From positions 3,396,001 through 3,460,000 of the forward strand of contig JAEMBT020000008.1 in assembly GCA_018873245.2 (NCBI GenBank): 64,000 nt of DNA, in the 5' to 3' direction. Below, piece after piece: positions 11,744 to 22,284 of the stretch. The first letter of the stretch is position 1, and each line of letters opens with the position of its first letter. The position numbers and the translations under genes are program-made. The notes beneath the pieces were generated by a model, which saw only the letters and a list, made by a program, of their open reading frames with translations, was not told the origin of the DNA and ran no database searches. Origin of the DNA: Archegozetes longisetosus. Taxonomy: Eukaryota > Arthropoda > Arachnida > Sarcoptiformes > Trhypochthoniidae.

Positions 11744-11757
11744 ATTATTATTGTTAG
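11612..11757. repeat. AAC/TTG inverted trinucleotide microsatellite
   Basis: An (AAC)n tract of about 45 bases, a short ATT/GTT mixed centre, then an (TTG)n tract of about 55 bases, so the two halves are complementary. Homopolymeric open frames on both strands here are artefacts of the repeat. A more GC-rich piece with CACTCGAGCGCCGAGTG follows at about 11826-11842. Confidence 0.95.
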
Positions 11758-11961
11758 AAGTGATGCACACGCTCGATGCTCGCACTCGGTCGGAAATTCG
11801 CGCTCAGTACTCACGTTTTCGAGACACTCGAGCGCCGAGTGTTTACCGAGCGTCAAGTCAGCAAAGTTCGCAAATTGAAAGGCTTTATTAGCACAAAACT
11901 TACTTATTTTATTTGAGCTGTAATTTTATCTGTATATAAAGGAGAGTTCCGCGGCCCCATA

Positions 11962-12696
11962 GACCTCGGCCCCCAGCCTCCGATTTTGTTGATATTTTTT
12001 ATACTGATAAAGAGGCTAAAATTAATGATAGTTTCTGCTTATGACCTTAAGCTCCAAACTATATTAAATATGCTAGAAATTTTCAAAGCTCAAAAATCTA
12101 AATTCAATTATGAAAACACGTTGAAGATTTTTGAAAATTTTTTTCACTGAAAATATCAGTATAATCAATAATTTTTACCATCAAAATATAAAACTTATTG
12201 ATTCAGAGATTAAAATTTTATAATGAGAAAAAATTTTCAAAAATATTTTAATATGGCGCCGCAAAAGACCCAAACAAAAAATCAAAGAATTTGTAAGATC
12301 TAATCGTGAACTTTATTTTTATTCAAAGATCGGGTTGGGTCTTTTGGGGCGCCATAGTTAAAATGACGAAAATCTTTCAATATTTTAAGTTGTTTTTATG
12401 TAGATGAATGTTTAAAATATTTTTATGATCAATCTTTACTCAAATTCTTATTCAAACACAAGGTTTCTGTCAAAGAAACATTGATCATTCTTTTGTAATG
12501 AATTTTTGAACGTCTAAACCCTGAAAATTCAAACAAAAAATTGTAGAATTTGACATCAAAATTAATACACAAACTTCTTTCAACTTTGATCAGATTCAGT
12601 TAAATGAAATTCATAATAGTCAAAGTTTCCAAAAGTTGATTGATTCTATTGTTCTATAAAAAAAATTAGTTTATACATATCTGAGGGGCCGAGGTC
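11962..12696. mobile_element. TIR element with 12-bp GACCTCGGCCCC ends
   Basis: GACCTCGGCCCC at 11962-11973 is perfectly inverted at 12685-12696. The interior is AT-rich with no ORF, but holds a second inverted pair around 12255-12355 (GGCGCCGCAAAAGACCCAA against TTGGGTCTTTTGGGGCGCC). I found no target duplication, so the exact outer limits are uncertain. Confidence 0.55.
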
Positions 12697-12819
12697 AATT
12701 TCATTCAGGAATCCTCTTTCATATGATAGTCATTGATTGAAAACCATTCAAACAAATACTTTATCCTAAAGGATGATGTCATATAAATTAAGTGCTTACA
12801 TTGAAGATATGTGAACACA

Positions 12820-13652
12820 TTTAGTTCCAGGCTCAAAAAGTCGTCGAACGCCACAGTAAATATTTGATCTTTTAATACTGATTGTGTATCTCCGAGGGTA
12901 AAAGTTTATAAGATGATAGACAAATCTGATCAAAATCTTTAAAACTTTTTCATACTTTATAATACCTGTATTGGTATATCAATTTATAATAGCAGTTTTT
13001 AGAGTTTTATTCAATGAAATTATTTTTACATCCAGACGAATCAAAAGAAAAGTTTTCTGTACATAAGATATTATTTTTCTTACATGGACATAGACGCATA
13101 CATTTTTCTTTACAGTTGCAGATGTAATGACCTTCATGAGATGTTATTTCTCGAGCTTTTTGTCAACTTTTAGAACCAGAGGTTCCCGAATCATAGAAAA
13201 TATAAAAATAACAATATGTGGAATTATTACATATTTGAGCAAATGTAATCGAATTTATTTTCTTGATTTTTATATAATCATCGTATGCATTTTGTAGATC
13301 TTTGAAATCAAATACTTCTACTGCAACGGATTTTACAGTACTGAATATCACTTGTATTAAAGATACTGAAATGATTTGAATGTCATTTTACTCAGAGAAA
13401 ACATTAGTACCTTTCAATACTTGTTCATGTTGAAATGCACTTTATTTTAGCATTTGATTTGATATAACTTTTGTCAAATCTTAACATAGAGTGGTATGAA
13501 GTTCATTAAACCTTAGGGCATATAAAGCTAGCCAAACCAAAAAGACTGGCTTCGACTCTGAGGAAGCTTTAACCCTTTTCTTACTTATTTCAATGATATG
13601 GGTCTACAATTCATTTGGTGTTTGATGACTTCTTGAGTCTGAGACTAAAATT
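12820..13652 (-). mobile_element. Family A element, copy C (reverse orientation)
   Basis: Its left end (near 12820-12960) matches the right end of element A in reverse complement, and its right end (about 13440-13652) matches A's left end. Between them lies unique sequence coding for an integrase-like fragment. More diverged than copies A and B. Confidence 0.75.
13010..13354 (-). pseudogene. Integrase-type transposase C-terminal remnant
   Basis: On the minus strand a frame from about 13354 encodes SVAVEVFDFKDLQNAYDDYI and a Cys-containing segment. It stops at 13163 (TGA after SGSKS) and would continue in the same frame into a Cys-rich tail (CNCKEKCMRLCPCKKNNILC). A CxC..C..CxC..C tail of this kind is found at the C-terminus of KRBA2/Ginger-type integrase-derived transposases; that assignment is from remembered family style and is tentative. 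It lies inside family A copy C and shares that family's forward direction. Confidence 0.45.
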
Positions 13653-13721
13653 ATTGTCTCAAAAACGTCTTAGTGATTAATCTTATTATTTGAGTCATTA
13701 TTATAAAATTATTCTATAAAA

Positions 13722-14508
13722 TCAAAGGAGGTCCGCCAAATTCGGGGGTAAACCGAATTATATGAGACCCATATTTTAGATAGTAGACAGTATAACTAGT
13801 AAAAAGTACTCAAGTCGCAACTCGATCTGAACACCCTGGCCCGAGATATAGGGATTTGAAATTTGAGTAAACAAGTGTATTTTTCTCGAAATTCTTTATG
13901 CCTATTTCTATCGAATCTTTACCAATATACGTTAAATGTTGCCACGGAAAAAATATCCAATGGTCACATAAGTTCAATGTCATTTTCAAGGCTATTGCTA
14001 AACAATGAAAGAAGCTCAGGCGAAATCTGAGGTAGAGGGTTTATGGGGTTTGGCAAAGTTGAGGAGGGGCACTCCTACTTCCCTTTAGAGGAGGTAGGAG
14101 TGTGACCTGGATGGGGTCTACCCCGTCCGAGGCCTCGGGTGGGATGCCCTCATGCTGGGATCTCTCCTCAGCCCAATGCTTGTATGCCCTCAAAGTGGTT
14201 AAGCTCTCGGGATCGCACAGGATAGGTATGGGCTAAGCCCATACTTAGTCTGGATAGGTCTATAGGTCTGGATGATATTTAACAATTACTAGTGAAGGTC
14301 CGGCAGAGCTAGCTTTAAAGAGTCCCAAGAAAATTGTGACAGTTTATTTAAACTTTTGACTCCTCCCATATCTCGGGCCATAGTGTTAAGAGCAAGTTGC
14401 GATTTGAGTAATTTTTACTAGTTATGTTGTCTACTATCTAAAAATATGGGTCTCATTTGGTTCGGTTTGTCTGCAGTTTTACTATGGAGTTTGGTAGATT
14501 TCCCTTGA
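13722..14508. mobile_element. Long-TIR element with GC-rich core
   Basis: About 130 bases at each end are inverted; for example TGAGACCCATATTTTAGATA near 13759 is mirrored at about 14440. The centre (about 14010-14275) is strikingly GC-rich against the background and holds hairpins: CACTCCTAC with GTAGGAGTG, GGATGGGGT with ACCCCGTCC, GTATGGGCT with AGCCCATAC. No ORF is seen. Confidence 0.65.
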
Positions 14509-14510
14509 AG

Positions 14511-15850
14511 ATGAGTTCTGATAGCGAGAGAAGTGATGAGTTAGATATAGATCTAATTAGTGATAATGAAGGAAAAAGAGTAGATAAATGGAAAACAACT
14601 AATTATTTTCTTAATGACGAAAACGAAAACATTTAAATGCAAATTTTGTGCTCTTAAGTACATTCACAAAACTTCTACAATTATATTGAAGAGACATTAT
14701 AATAAACAACACTCAATTCCATCAAAACAGATGAAAATGACTTATTTTTTAAGACAAAAGTTCTAAAAGAAAATAAAATTTTTAGACACTGTTGGAATTC
14801 ATGATCAGTGGTAATCATGCGTTCAATATTGTCGAAGAGCCTGGTTTTATGCAACTCATGAGGTCATTTATCCAATATAGAGATGCCTAAACATAAGACA
14901 ATAAAGAGAGACACAATTCGTTTATATAAATATTTAAAGGTCAAAACAATTTAAATGTTTGAAGATATGAACAGTAATATAGCTATTATTACGGATATAC
15001 GGACTTCACTTTCAAATGATCCATACATTGCAATCACGGCTAATTTCTTCAAAAAATAGTAAGTTTTCGCGTTTTATTAGAATTTGATTTAATACCCCAT
15101 CCACACGATGCCGAACAAATTAGATATATTGTGCAGTGTGTTCTTGAGAATTATAGCATTATTAATAATAAATCAATAACAACAGATAATGCAGCTAACA
15201 ATATATCAGGCATTGCATTATTTAAAGATTAGCTCAAAGAAGATTTATTCATTGGGAGAGAAATATCATTTATCATATTTCGGGTATGTTTTAAATCTTT
15301 GCGTTCAAAATAGCATTAAAATAACTGCAGATTCATTGAAAAACTCGTGGAACTTATGTTCGTCTATCAAAATCTTTCCAAAATAAAAGCAGCTTTTAGA
15401 GGAAAAATTATTTGCTATAAAACAAAAGTATTACAAATTAAAGAGATACAAATGTTCGACTTATATGATGATTGAACGAGCATTAAAATTAAAGAGTGTT
15501 GTAATCTTTAAGTTGTGAAGAGGAAAAATCGTATGAAAAAGGCTTTAGAACGATTTGAGATTTTATTTCATTTTGGATCCAAGACTTAATATTCATTATT
15601 TTAAAGAGTCCCTGATTGATGAAGAGTTCAATGCGCTTAAAGTTTCTTAAATTTTACAAAACAAACTATTGCACTGAATCGACATTAAAAGAGATCACTA
15701 AAGACACTTTATCCCTTATTCATTCAATTTACAAAAAGAAAAATTAGTGATGACGAAGAAGTGGAGCCTTATTTTGAAATTGCTTTAGAAGACTCAGAGA
15801 TTGATCTGATTAAGTGGTCGACGACACATAAAGCACCGTCCCTTCTTTAT
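14511..15850 (+). pseudogene. Degenerate hAT transposase with BED finger
   Basis: Pieces of a hAT transposase appear in order in shifting frames: an acidic N-terminus (MSSDSERSDELDIDLISDNE), a BED finger (KCKFCALKY followed by LKRHYNKQH), FNIVEEPGFMQLM, ITDIRTSLSNDPYIAI, TTDNAANNISGIA, STYMMIERALKLKSV and a final DSEIDLIKW. Many frameshifts and stops. The dimerisation domain is missing. It is unlike the hAT at 3081-5813 and the derivative at 59188-59766, so at least three hAT lineages are present. Confidence 0.8.
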
Positions 15851-16060
15851 ATACAGGGCGTTTCATCTCAAATTTTCGATTGTAATCGATCATAACTTTT
15901 GAACCAATAAAGATAGAGCCAAACGGTTTTCACTAAAATAAACTTCAGACCTTGGAAAAATTGATGGCTGGAGTCATCATTCCAGTGGCGCTCCCTATGT
16001 TACCGAAAAACGGCTTTTGCCAAAGCTTCCGATTTGCTATGAAAATAACCTTGAAAAAAT
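15851..16060. other. Possible transposon end, otherwise nothing seen
   Basis: The sequence TACAGGGCGTTTCATCT near 15852 resembles the start of many arthropod repeats. No partner end was found. Confidence 0.2.
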
Positions 16061-16064
16061 ATGA

Positions 16065-16558
16065 ATGTCATTTCATTCAATAGGGAATTTTAAGATGTTA
16101 TTATCTTCGAAGTTTCACGTTTTTGAGTCATCATTATCAAAAGTTTTAGCGATTAATATAAATGGTTGCCTTAAACAATACAATGCAGAAGAAGCCTTGA
16201 CGAAGACTCTATACCTACCCGTTCCAAATGCAAGAAGAAAAGAAAATCAACTAAAACTTTGCATTTTATCAGAATCTTCGATTATTCTAATAATAAAATT
16301 GAAAAAGTTTGTAAATAATGGACAAAAGATATCGATGAAGTGATAATCGATGAGAAAATTGTAATAAAATCTACAAGTTATCAGTTGTTTCCTTTCATTA
16401 ACCACAGAGGAATGAATTGTTGGAGTAGTCAATATAATAGCTATTGTAAATATTTTGACAAATTATATTTGCTTGACGATCAAACTATTGAACCAATCGA
16501 AAACTTGACGTACGATCAGTTAAATGGAGCTTATATTCTGTTATATCACATCAAATGA
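16065..16558 (+). pseudogene. Ubiquitin-specific protease C-terminal remnant
   Basis: Two overlapping frames reproduce the end of a USP catalytic domain. The first contains NGCLKQYNAEEAL, RRKENQLKLCILSE and IILIIKLKKF, matching the segment normally written as a zinc ribbon then HLKRF. The second holds SYQLFPFINHRGMNCWSSQY, then KLYLLDDQTIEPI and AYILLYHIK, matching the catalytic His box and the last strand. The Cys box is absent, the ribbon cysteines are lost, HLKRF has become KLKKF, and a frameshift lies near 16340. So it is a dead fragment, perhaps carried by a transposon. Confidence 0.7.
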
Positions 16559-16839
16559 TTAGCCATGAAGTAGTCAAATATAATCTAAAATTAATCATTT
16601 TCTAAATACTGATATTTTCTCATATTTGCTCAAATAAAGTGACTTCAAAATTCATTATAGTATTCTATACAAATGCCTAGTCGTCTATTGAATTTTCTTC
16701 GATAGTTTAGTTAATTCAAAACTTCTATTCACTCAAAATGCATCTAAATTCGAACTAATGTCTGCATAAAAATAATTATATTAATAAATACATTGACTTG
16801 GTCCTAAATGCCTGACATCAATTTAAGAACATGATATTA

Positions 16840-17870
16840 GACTAGATTTACCACCTGTTTTTCGTTGGAATCCTGTACAAAACATTTCAAAGGGGAACCA
16901 TTATATAATTTATTAGAACTTATTATTCTTAGTTGATGTCTATCATTAATCAGTAGGGTGACCACCTCTGGCTTGAATGATGACGGGACAAAAATATCAA
17001 AGGGGGACCCTGATAATTTTAAAATGAAAAATGCCGTTTTTATTTATCATTACAGATATTTAGGTGTCAAACAATATATTCTAATATTAAAACATTGAAA
17101 ACTATTAGCCATGGTTGATTTTAAAAGTATATTTTTTCTTAGAAATGGTATCTTTCAAAGGTTATTCAAAAGTAAGAAATACTGGTTTATGTCAGATATG
17201 TCAAGGCAGAAAAGATTAATTCGATAATTTTTATTTTAAACCACAGGTGTTCAAAACATTAGACTGGATTTCTTAATTCCTTATCATTTGTAAAATAGAT
17301 TCAATGTTTGAATTTCTAAAAAAATATTTTCTAAACACACTTTCCAAAATGAAAGTCGAAAAACGTAACAACTAATTGTCCCGTCGAGAGTTTTTGGTCT
17401 GACGGGATTTCTCTTTTGTCTTTAAAAAGACGGGACTGTCCCGTCTAAAACGGGACGGGTGGTCACCCTATTAATCAGTTACACCATTAAATCGATCAAT
17501 ATTTGTTATTAAATCAACTAAAGCAAGAAATTTCTGCTTAGTTTAAAAATTTCAAGACAGTATAAAATAAAATGCAAACTCTAATCAGGAATTTTTTGTT
17601 ATAAACAAATATTAACAAAAAGTTATTCAAAAGTTTGCTTTTTATAAGTGATGTACTATCAGAGCAAATAATCTAAACAATACAAATATAATTATTATTT
17701 CAATTTTGTTATCTTATTTAAATATCATTTGTATTGTTATAATTTCATTTCTATTTATGGATTCTGTACAATTACTGTTTTTTCAATTCTCGTCTGTACA
17801 CCTGTAACTGAGCACAATCCTGTACAGTACAGGAAAATCCTGTATAGATGGTAAGCCTACTATAAACACA
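16840..17870 (+). repeat. Repeat D, full copy, split by a MITE
   Basis: The left end TAGATTTACCACCTG and right end (near 17850, CCTGTATAGATGGTAAGCC) form a loose inverted pair, also containing CCTGTACA motifs. A MITE is inserted at 16954-17470. The part 17555-17870 recurs as a direct copy at 19440-19775, and the left part recurs inverted at 18110-18295. Confidence 0.65.
16954..17470. mobile_element. hAT-like MITE, TAGGGTGACCACC family, copy 1
   Basis: The ends TAGGGTGACCACC and GGTGGTCACCCTA are perfect inverses. They are flanked by the identical 8-bp duplication TTAATCAG (16946-16953 and 17471-17478). The right part carries repeated GACGGGA/TCCCGTC motifs. A second copy lies at 58269-58800. 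No ORF is seen. Confidence 0.9.
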
Positions 17871-18109
17871 TGTGATAATAAAGATTTTATACTGTGCTGA
17901 AACATGTTTCTGAACTTTTATTAAACTTTATTCGACTTAAAAATTGCATCAAATAATTTGATTTTCAGTGATTATTGGATCGTTCGCTACGTTAAAATCA
18001 AATGATTCATATTTTAAGTCTAATAGTAACTCGATGAGTGAACAAACCCTTAAAAATTTGTTCAGAACTCATCAGTTTAGGATTAATAAAGCCAAAATTA
18101 TGAGGCATC

Positions 18110-18295
18110 AATTGTACTAAACAAAGCAAAAATATTCGAGCTTTAGTGTATTTAATAACGATAAATATTGATTGATTAAATGACGTAATCGATTACTGAT
18201 AGACATCAATCGAAGAATAATAAATTCCAAAAGAATATAAAGAGTATCCCCTATGATATATTTTGTACAGGATACAAACGGAGAATAGATAACTA
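18110..18295 (-). repeat. Repeat D, inverted partial copy
   Basis: Reverse-complement match to 16840-16953 joined to 17471-17540, without the intervening MITE (TTTTGTACAGGAT near 18256 and GATAGACATC near 18199 are landmarks). It therefore preserves the pre-insertion arrangement. Confidence 0.65.
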
Positions 18296-19439
18296 GTCGA
18301 GTTTATAATTAATTAATAAATTTAATAAATTCATGTCAATAACTCCTGAAGTCGACAGAATATCGATTGTCATCTTGTTGCATACGGGCCTTGAACCGAG
18401 AGATATCGCACAGGATATGAATTTAAATATAAAACTGAGGAATGTGGCGTGTGAGTCAATAAATATCAATTATAATTATCAGTCGTAAGTCAAGTGTTGA
18501 TTTTTATTCTCAAAATTTGAGTCAACATTTAAACTATGGTTCTCTGCTTAAGACTACTCAACTTTTATACCGTTTTGAATTTTTTAACTATACGCATCAG
18601 GAATTAAGGTAAAACTATTTGACATCAATTGTACAGATTGCTCTATTATCTTTAAACTCATATACTGAATTCAACTTTTCTTTAATATTACACACCGATT
18701 AAATCAAAGTTATGAATAAAACTTGAAAAAAATCAAAGAATCGATAGTTGGGCAATCATTGTTTCATCTAAAACACGTTTAGTATCAAAAATGGTATTTA
18801 CAATAAAAAAAAGAGATTTTATGTATAAAATGTATTTATTAACTAATTATTTTCGTACTCGAGTTAAAGAAAAATTTACCGAAAAATTCAATAAAAAACT
18901 TTGTTTAGATAATATTGAACATTTTCAACATACAGATTGAAAAATAACTAAAAATAAAGAATAAAATAAGAACTTAATAAAGCGCTACCAAAATTTAAAT
19001 GCTTAGCAATTAATAGGCATACTATTCTAGTCTTATTATAAAAGTATAAGAAATTAAAATTAAATTTTACTTGAATTCAAGTATCAATTATGAAACTTAT
19101 ATTAAAATTCAACACAATAATCAAATAAAAACAATTTTAATAATTATTGCAATAACGGTTCAATATATTTAGTAGCAGATGTTGTTACGGCAATACAAGT
19201 ATTCTTTAAAAGCCCGCTTTTTAAATACTCAATTTATAAAAAAATTTTAGCAGCTCAGCAGCTAATTTTCAGGAAAATTTCAATTACTTATATTGACATA
19301 TATTTTAGCCAAAAATAATTAGAATTGCTTTATGACAGCCAAAAAAACTTCCCCAGTCAGTTTAGAAGATAAAAGGATATACTTTGTAATGATTTTTTCA
19401 TTAATATCAAGATTTTCAGATTACTATTATCTGAATATC
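18296..19439. other. Spacer with one short HTH-like ORF
   Basis: Apart from the 51-codon frame at 18333-18488 I see no feature in this very AT-rich stretch. Confidence 0.4.
18333..18488 (+). pseudogene. Possible Tc1/mariner-type HTH remnant (51 codons)
   Basis: ATG-initiated frame MSITPEVDRISIVILLHTGL followed by EPRDIAQDMNLNIK. The spacing of hydrophobic residues around LLHTGLEPRDIAQDM resembles the first helix-turn-helix of Tc1-like transposases. It is too short to be sure, and no catalytic domain follows. Confidence 0.25.
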
Positions 19440-19775
19440 AAAGTTAAAAAATTCAAGACAGCATAAAATAAAGTACAACTTTAACCAAGAGTTTTTGCTA
19501 TAAACAAATATTAACAAAAACCTATTCAAAAGTTTGTTCTTTATAAATGATGCACAATTGGAGCAAACAATCTGAACAAGACAAACAATTATTACTTCAA
19601 TTTCGTTATTCTAATTAAATATCAATAGTTTTGTTTTAATTTCATCTCTATTCATTGATCCTGTAAAATTACTATTTTTATTCAATTCCTTTCCGTACAT
19701 CTGTACGCTGAGCACAATCCTGTACAATACAGGAAAATCCTGCATAGCTGGTAAATCTACCAGAAACTGATTTAC
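19440..19775 (+). repeat. Repeat D, right-end copy
   Basis: Direct repeat of about 330 bases matching 17555-17870 (TTCAAGACAG, ACAAATATTAACAAAAA and GAGCACAATCCTGTACA are shared landmarks). Ends with CTGGTAAATCTACCAG. A short frame on the minus strand across it is not a gene. Confidence 0.7.
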
Positions 19776-19867
19776 GTGAGAGAAAATATTCATTCATCTG
19801 CTATGTCATATCTAGCACTTTAAAACTTGTTGGTAACTTTTTTCAAATTCAATCTCTTCGAATTCTT

Positions 19868-20201
19868 AAGGTCAATTTACACGATTCAATTTATGTAGAA
19901 TTCAAGTGAATCGAATAATGTGTATATATAAATTGCTTCAACTGTTTTTGAATTCAAGTTGTTAAAAAAGTTGAACGATGTTTAACTTTTGGCAATAACT
20001 TGAATGCGTTAGCCAATCACAGTGTGCATTGTATTTAAGAATATACTATGCATTTTTGTTTACATTTTTAAAATAATTTGATTGGATCAAATTTATTGTT
20101 CAATTCAATATTATTATTTATGTATAAATAGAAATTGAATTTATGACAAAAGAATTCAACTATTGAATTCTACATAAAATGAATCGTGTAAATAGACCTT
20201 T
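19868..20201. mobile_element. MITE with about 37-bp TIRs
   Basis: AAGGTCAATTTACACGATTC at 19868 is mirrored by GAATCGTGTAAATAGACCTT ending at 20200, and the inversion continues through ATGTAGAATTCAA. Total length is 334 bp with no ORF. Flanks are ambiguous (AATTCTT/TAGAATT). Confidence 0.75.
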
Positions 20202-20389
20202 AGAATTGTTAGTTCCTTTTTATTCAAAAATAGTGCGAGTAAATATTATCGAAGTATGTTTTTATATTGTGGTGACTGAGTAGTTGAGTAAATAATAACG
20301 AACGTAAATCATATTGAGATAAATACTAAAGACACTCTTTTGACATTATTTCAATGCTACTTCTGCATTGACTGAGAGTATCAATAAAT

Positions 20390-20690
20390 TGTAATGATAG
20401 TGAGTACTAAAGAGAAAATATTGTGTTCAAAATTTCAGAAGCGAATAACTCTTGAAGCTTTCAACCGATATACTCAAGACTTATATTTCTGGAAACTGTA
20501 TGCAAAAAAATTTGAAATGATGTGTATATCACTGATGTTCATCGGTGGACTTATTCGAACAGATGATGATATGCATATCATTTCAAGGGCTTTGTACAGT
20601 TTCCACAAATGTCTTAAGCATACGAGTTGAACGATTCAAGAGTTATTCACATTTAAAATTTTGAATACCACTCTTTAAAAATGAATTAAC
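20390..20690. repeat. Imperfect inverted repeat (arms about 130 bp)
   Basis: GCGAATAACTCTTGAAGC near 20442 is mirrored by GATTCAAGAGTTATTCAC near 20636, and pairing extends outward and inward (TGGAAACTGTA against TACAGTTTCCA). The frame spanning the hairpin (20394-20630) is judged a by-product. Confidence 0.65.
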
Positions 20691-20692
20691 TA

Positions 20693-21240
20693 TTAGGTTG
20701 TCAAGAAATTAATGTCGTATTTTTTTAAGAAATGAAAAAAATATTTTATTGAAAATCAAATGTAGCTTAATCAACAATATAATTCCCCTCATTATCTATG
20801 ATAGCCAGATTATCTATGATCATTTCTCGAAGATCTTGTCTCAGGTCGGATCCAATGAGGGGTTTTGACGCTTCGTTGCCGATTTTGATATGACGACCCC
20901 TACCGAACCTATCTTCGAGACTGAGGTCTCCAGAAAGGAATTTGGCGAACCATCGCTGATATTTGCGAACATTCAAAATATCTCCATAAACTTCGCAAAT
21001 ATTCTTCGTGGCAACAGTGGCATTGTTTCCTTTTTCGAAATCATAAAGTATTATATGGCAAGAGTGAATCTCATCCAGGGCCATTTTTAAACATTAATGA
21101 CGGGGCGCTTCCCGAATAATTACAAACACTAATATCTTAATTTCATAATGTCTTTAATTAATTCTCTAAAACAAAATTTGCAAGTTACAAGAATTCAAAT
21201 AAGCCCCTTAAAAATGCGACATTAATTTTTTGACAACCAA
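20693..21240 (-). mobile_element. Internally deleted mariner element
   Basis: TTAGGTTGTCAAGAAATTAA at 20693 is mirrored by TTAATTTTTTGACAACC ending near 21240, a mariner-type TIR preceded by TA. It is about 548 bp, far below the usual 1.3 kb. It retains the 5' part of the transposase on the minus strand. Confidence 0.85.
20767..21084 (-). pseudogene. Mariner transposase, N-terminal DNA-binding part only
   Basis: 105 residues from ATG 21084. They contain the paired-type HTH region of mariner transposases: HIILYDFEKGNNATVATKNI, CEVYGDILNVRKYQRWFAKF and then SGDLSLEDRFGRGRH (normally SLED..RSGRP). The frame ends before any catalytic Asp, so the DDD domain is deleted. The isolated DNA-binding domain is open and ATG-started, so it could in principle be expressed. 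Confidence 0.8.
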
Positions 21241-22199
21241 TTTATGATGCTTAGCGTTTCGAACGAGCTAAATAGCCATTCAATTGAAAACTCCAACCGT
21301 CGATTTGACCCTGTTCCGGGTCTTGCACCGCTCTAAAACTTTCCCAAGATCATCCCCCTATTTTTGTGATTTTTGAGCGAAATCTCAATAGAAAACTGAT
21401 GTGGATGAGGGTCAAATGAATTTCTGAAATCATTTTATCTCTCATAGGCGCAATATTAAAAAGTTCGGCAGCTTTAGTTTTTTTCTGCGGAACTTTGTGT
21501 CAAAAATTTTGATATTCTAGTCTAAGATGTGTCTTTATATTTGCCATCGAACCATGAAGTCGAAGGCCTTTGCCCACGCACAATTGCTTAGAGTGGACTG
21601 TCCTTTTGATGAACTATTTTACTAGTGTATCAAACTACTATTTTATTAGTTCATTGACAAGCAACGCTTTTATAACGAACTCGGGACTAAGAAAATCTAA
21701 GTTGGCTTCTCAAAAGATAGAATGAAACTAAATCGTTCTTTGAATGATCAGCTAAATCTTGATGAAGATTTGATGAGACCGTTTATCTTCAAACCTATTG
21801 ATCGTAGAAAATTGTGAGTATATGAATCAAGATTTACTGCGTGCAGTCAGTGACAAATTCCATGTTAGTATTGCCAAGATATTAGCTGATAGATTAACAT
21901 CGTTTAAGACAACTTTTCCCAAGTTGTAACATTTTTCTGATTAATCAACTGATAGCGATGAAGGTACAAAGTCAAGTGGATATCCTATTAGTTTATATCC
22001 TTTTTATTGATCATAAACTCCGTATTTATTATTTTTTATCTAATTAATTATTTACTCACTTTCTGAAAACAACGTATTTATGGATTGATATTTCAATGTA
22101 AAATATGATCCGTTTTGTATGCAACACCTGAAAAACAATTATATAATAAATTCATGGAAATGAATGCGTTACGAGCGTTACGAAATCATTGACTTGCAC
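21241..22199. other. Intergenic, no gene supported
   Basis: Two short adjoining frames near 21722-21935 (MKLNRSLNDQLNLDEDLMRP and YMNQDLLRAVSDKFHVSI) look mildly protein-like but end quickly, and I do not recognise them. Confidence 0.4.
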
Positions 22200-22209
22200 T
22201 ATATATAAA
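22200..22209 (+). promoter_or_regulatory. TATA box of the ABCC gene
   Basis: TATATATAA lies about 80 bases upstream of the ABCC start codon, with AGTCAACTTC near 22231 as a possible initiator. Assigned from position and consensus. Confidence 0.5.
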
Positions 22210-22284
22210 CCAGAATTTGCAGTAAAAGTTAGTCAACTTCTAATAATATATAATATTTATATTAGATCGAAACAGGATACAACC

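Noticed and set aside
11593-11891. Long open frames on both strands over the trinucleotide tract
   Set aside because: They encode only Thr, Leu, Asn or Val runs and exist because AAC/TTG repeats contain no stops.
20394-20630. 78-codon plus-strand frame
   Set aside because: It lies entirely within an inverted repeat and shows no family resemblance.
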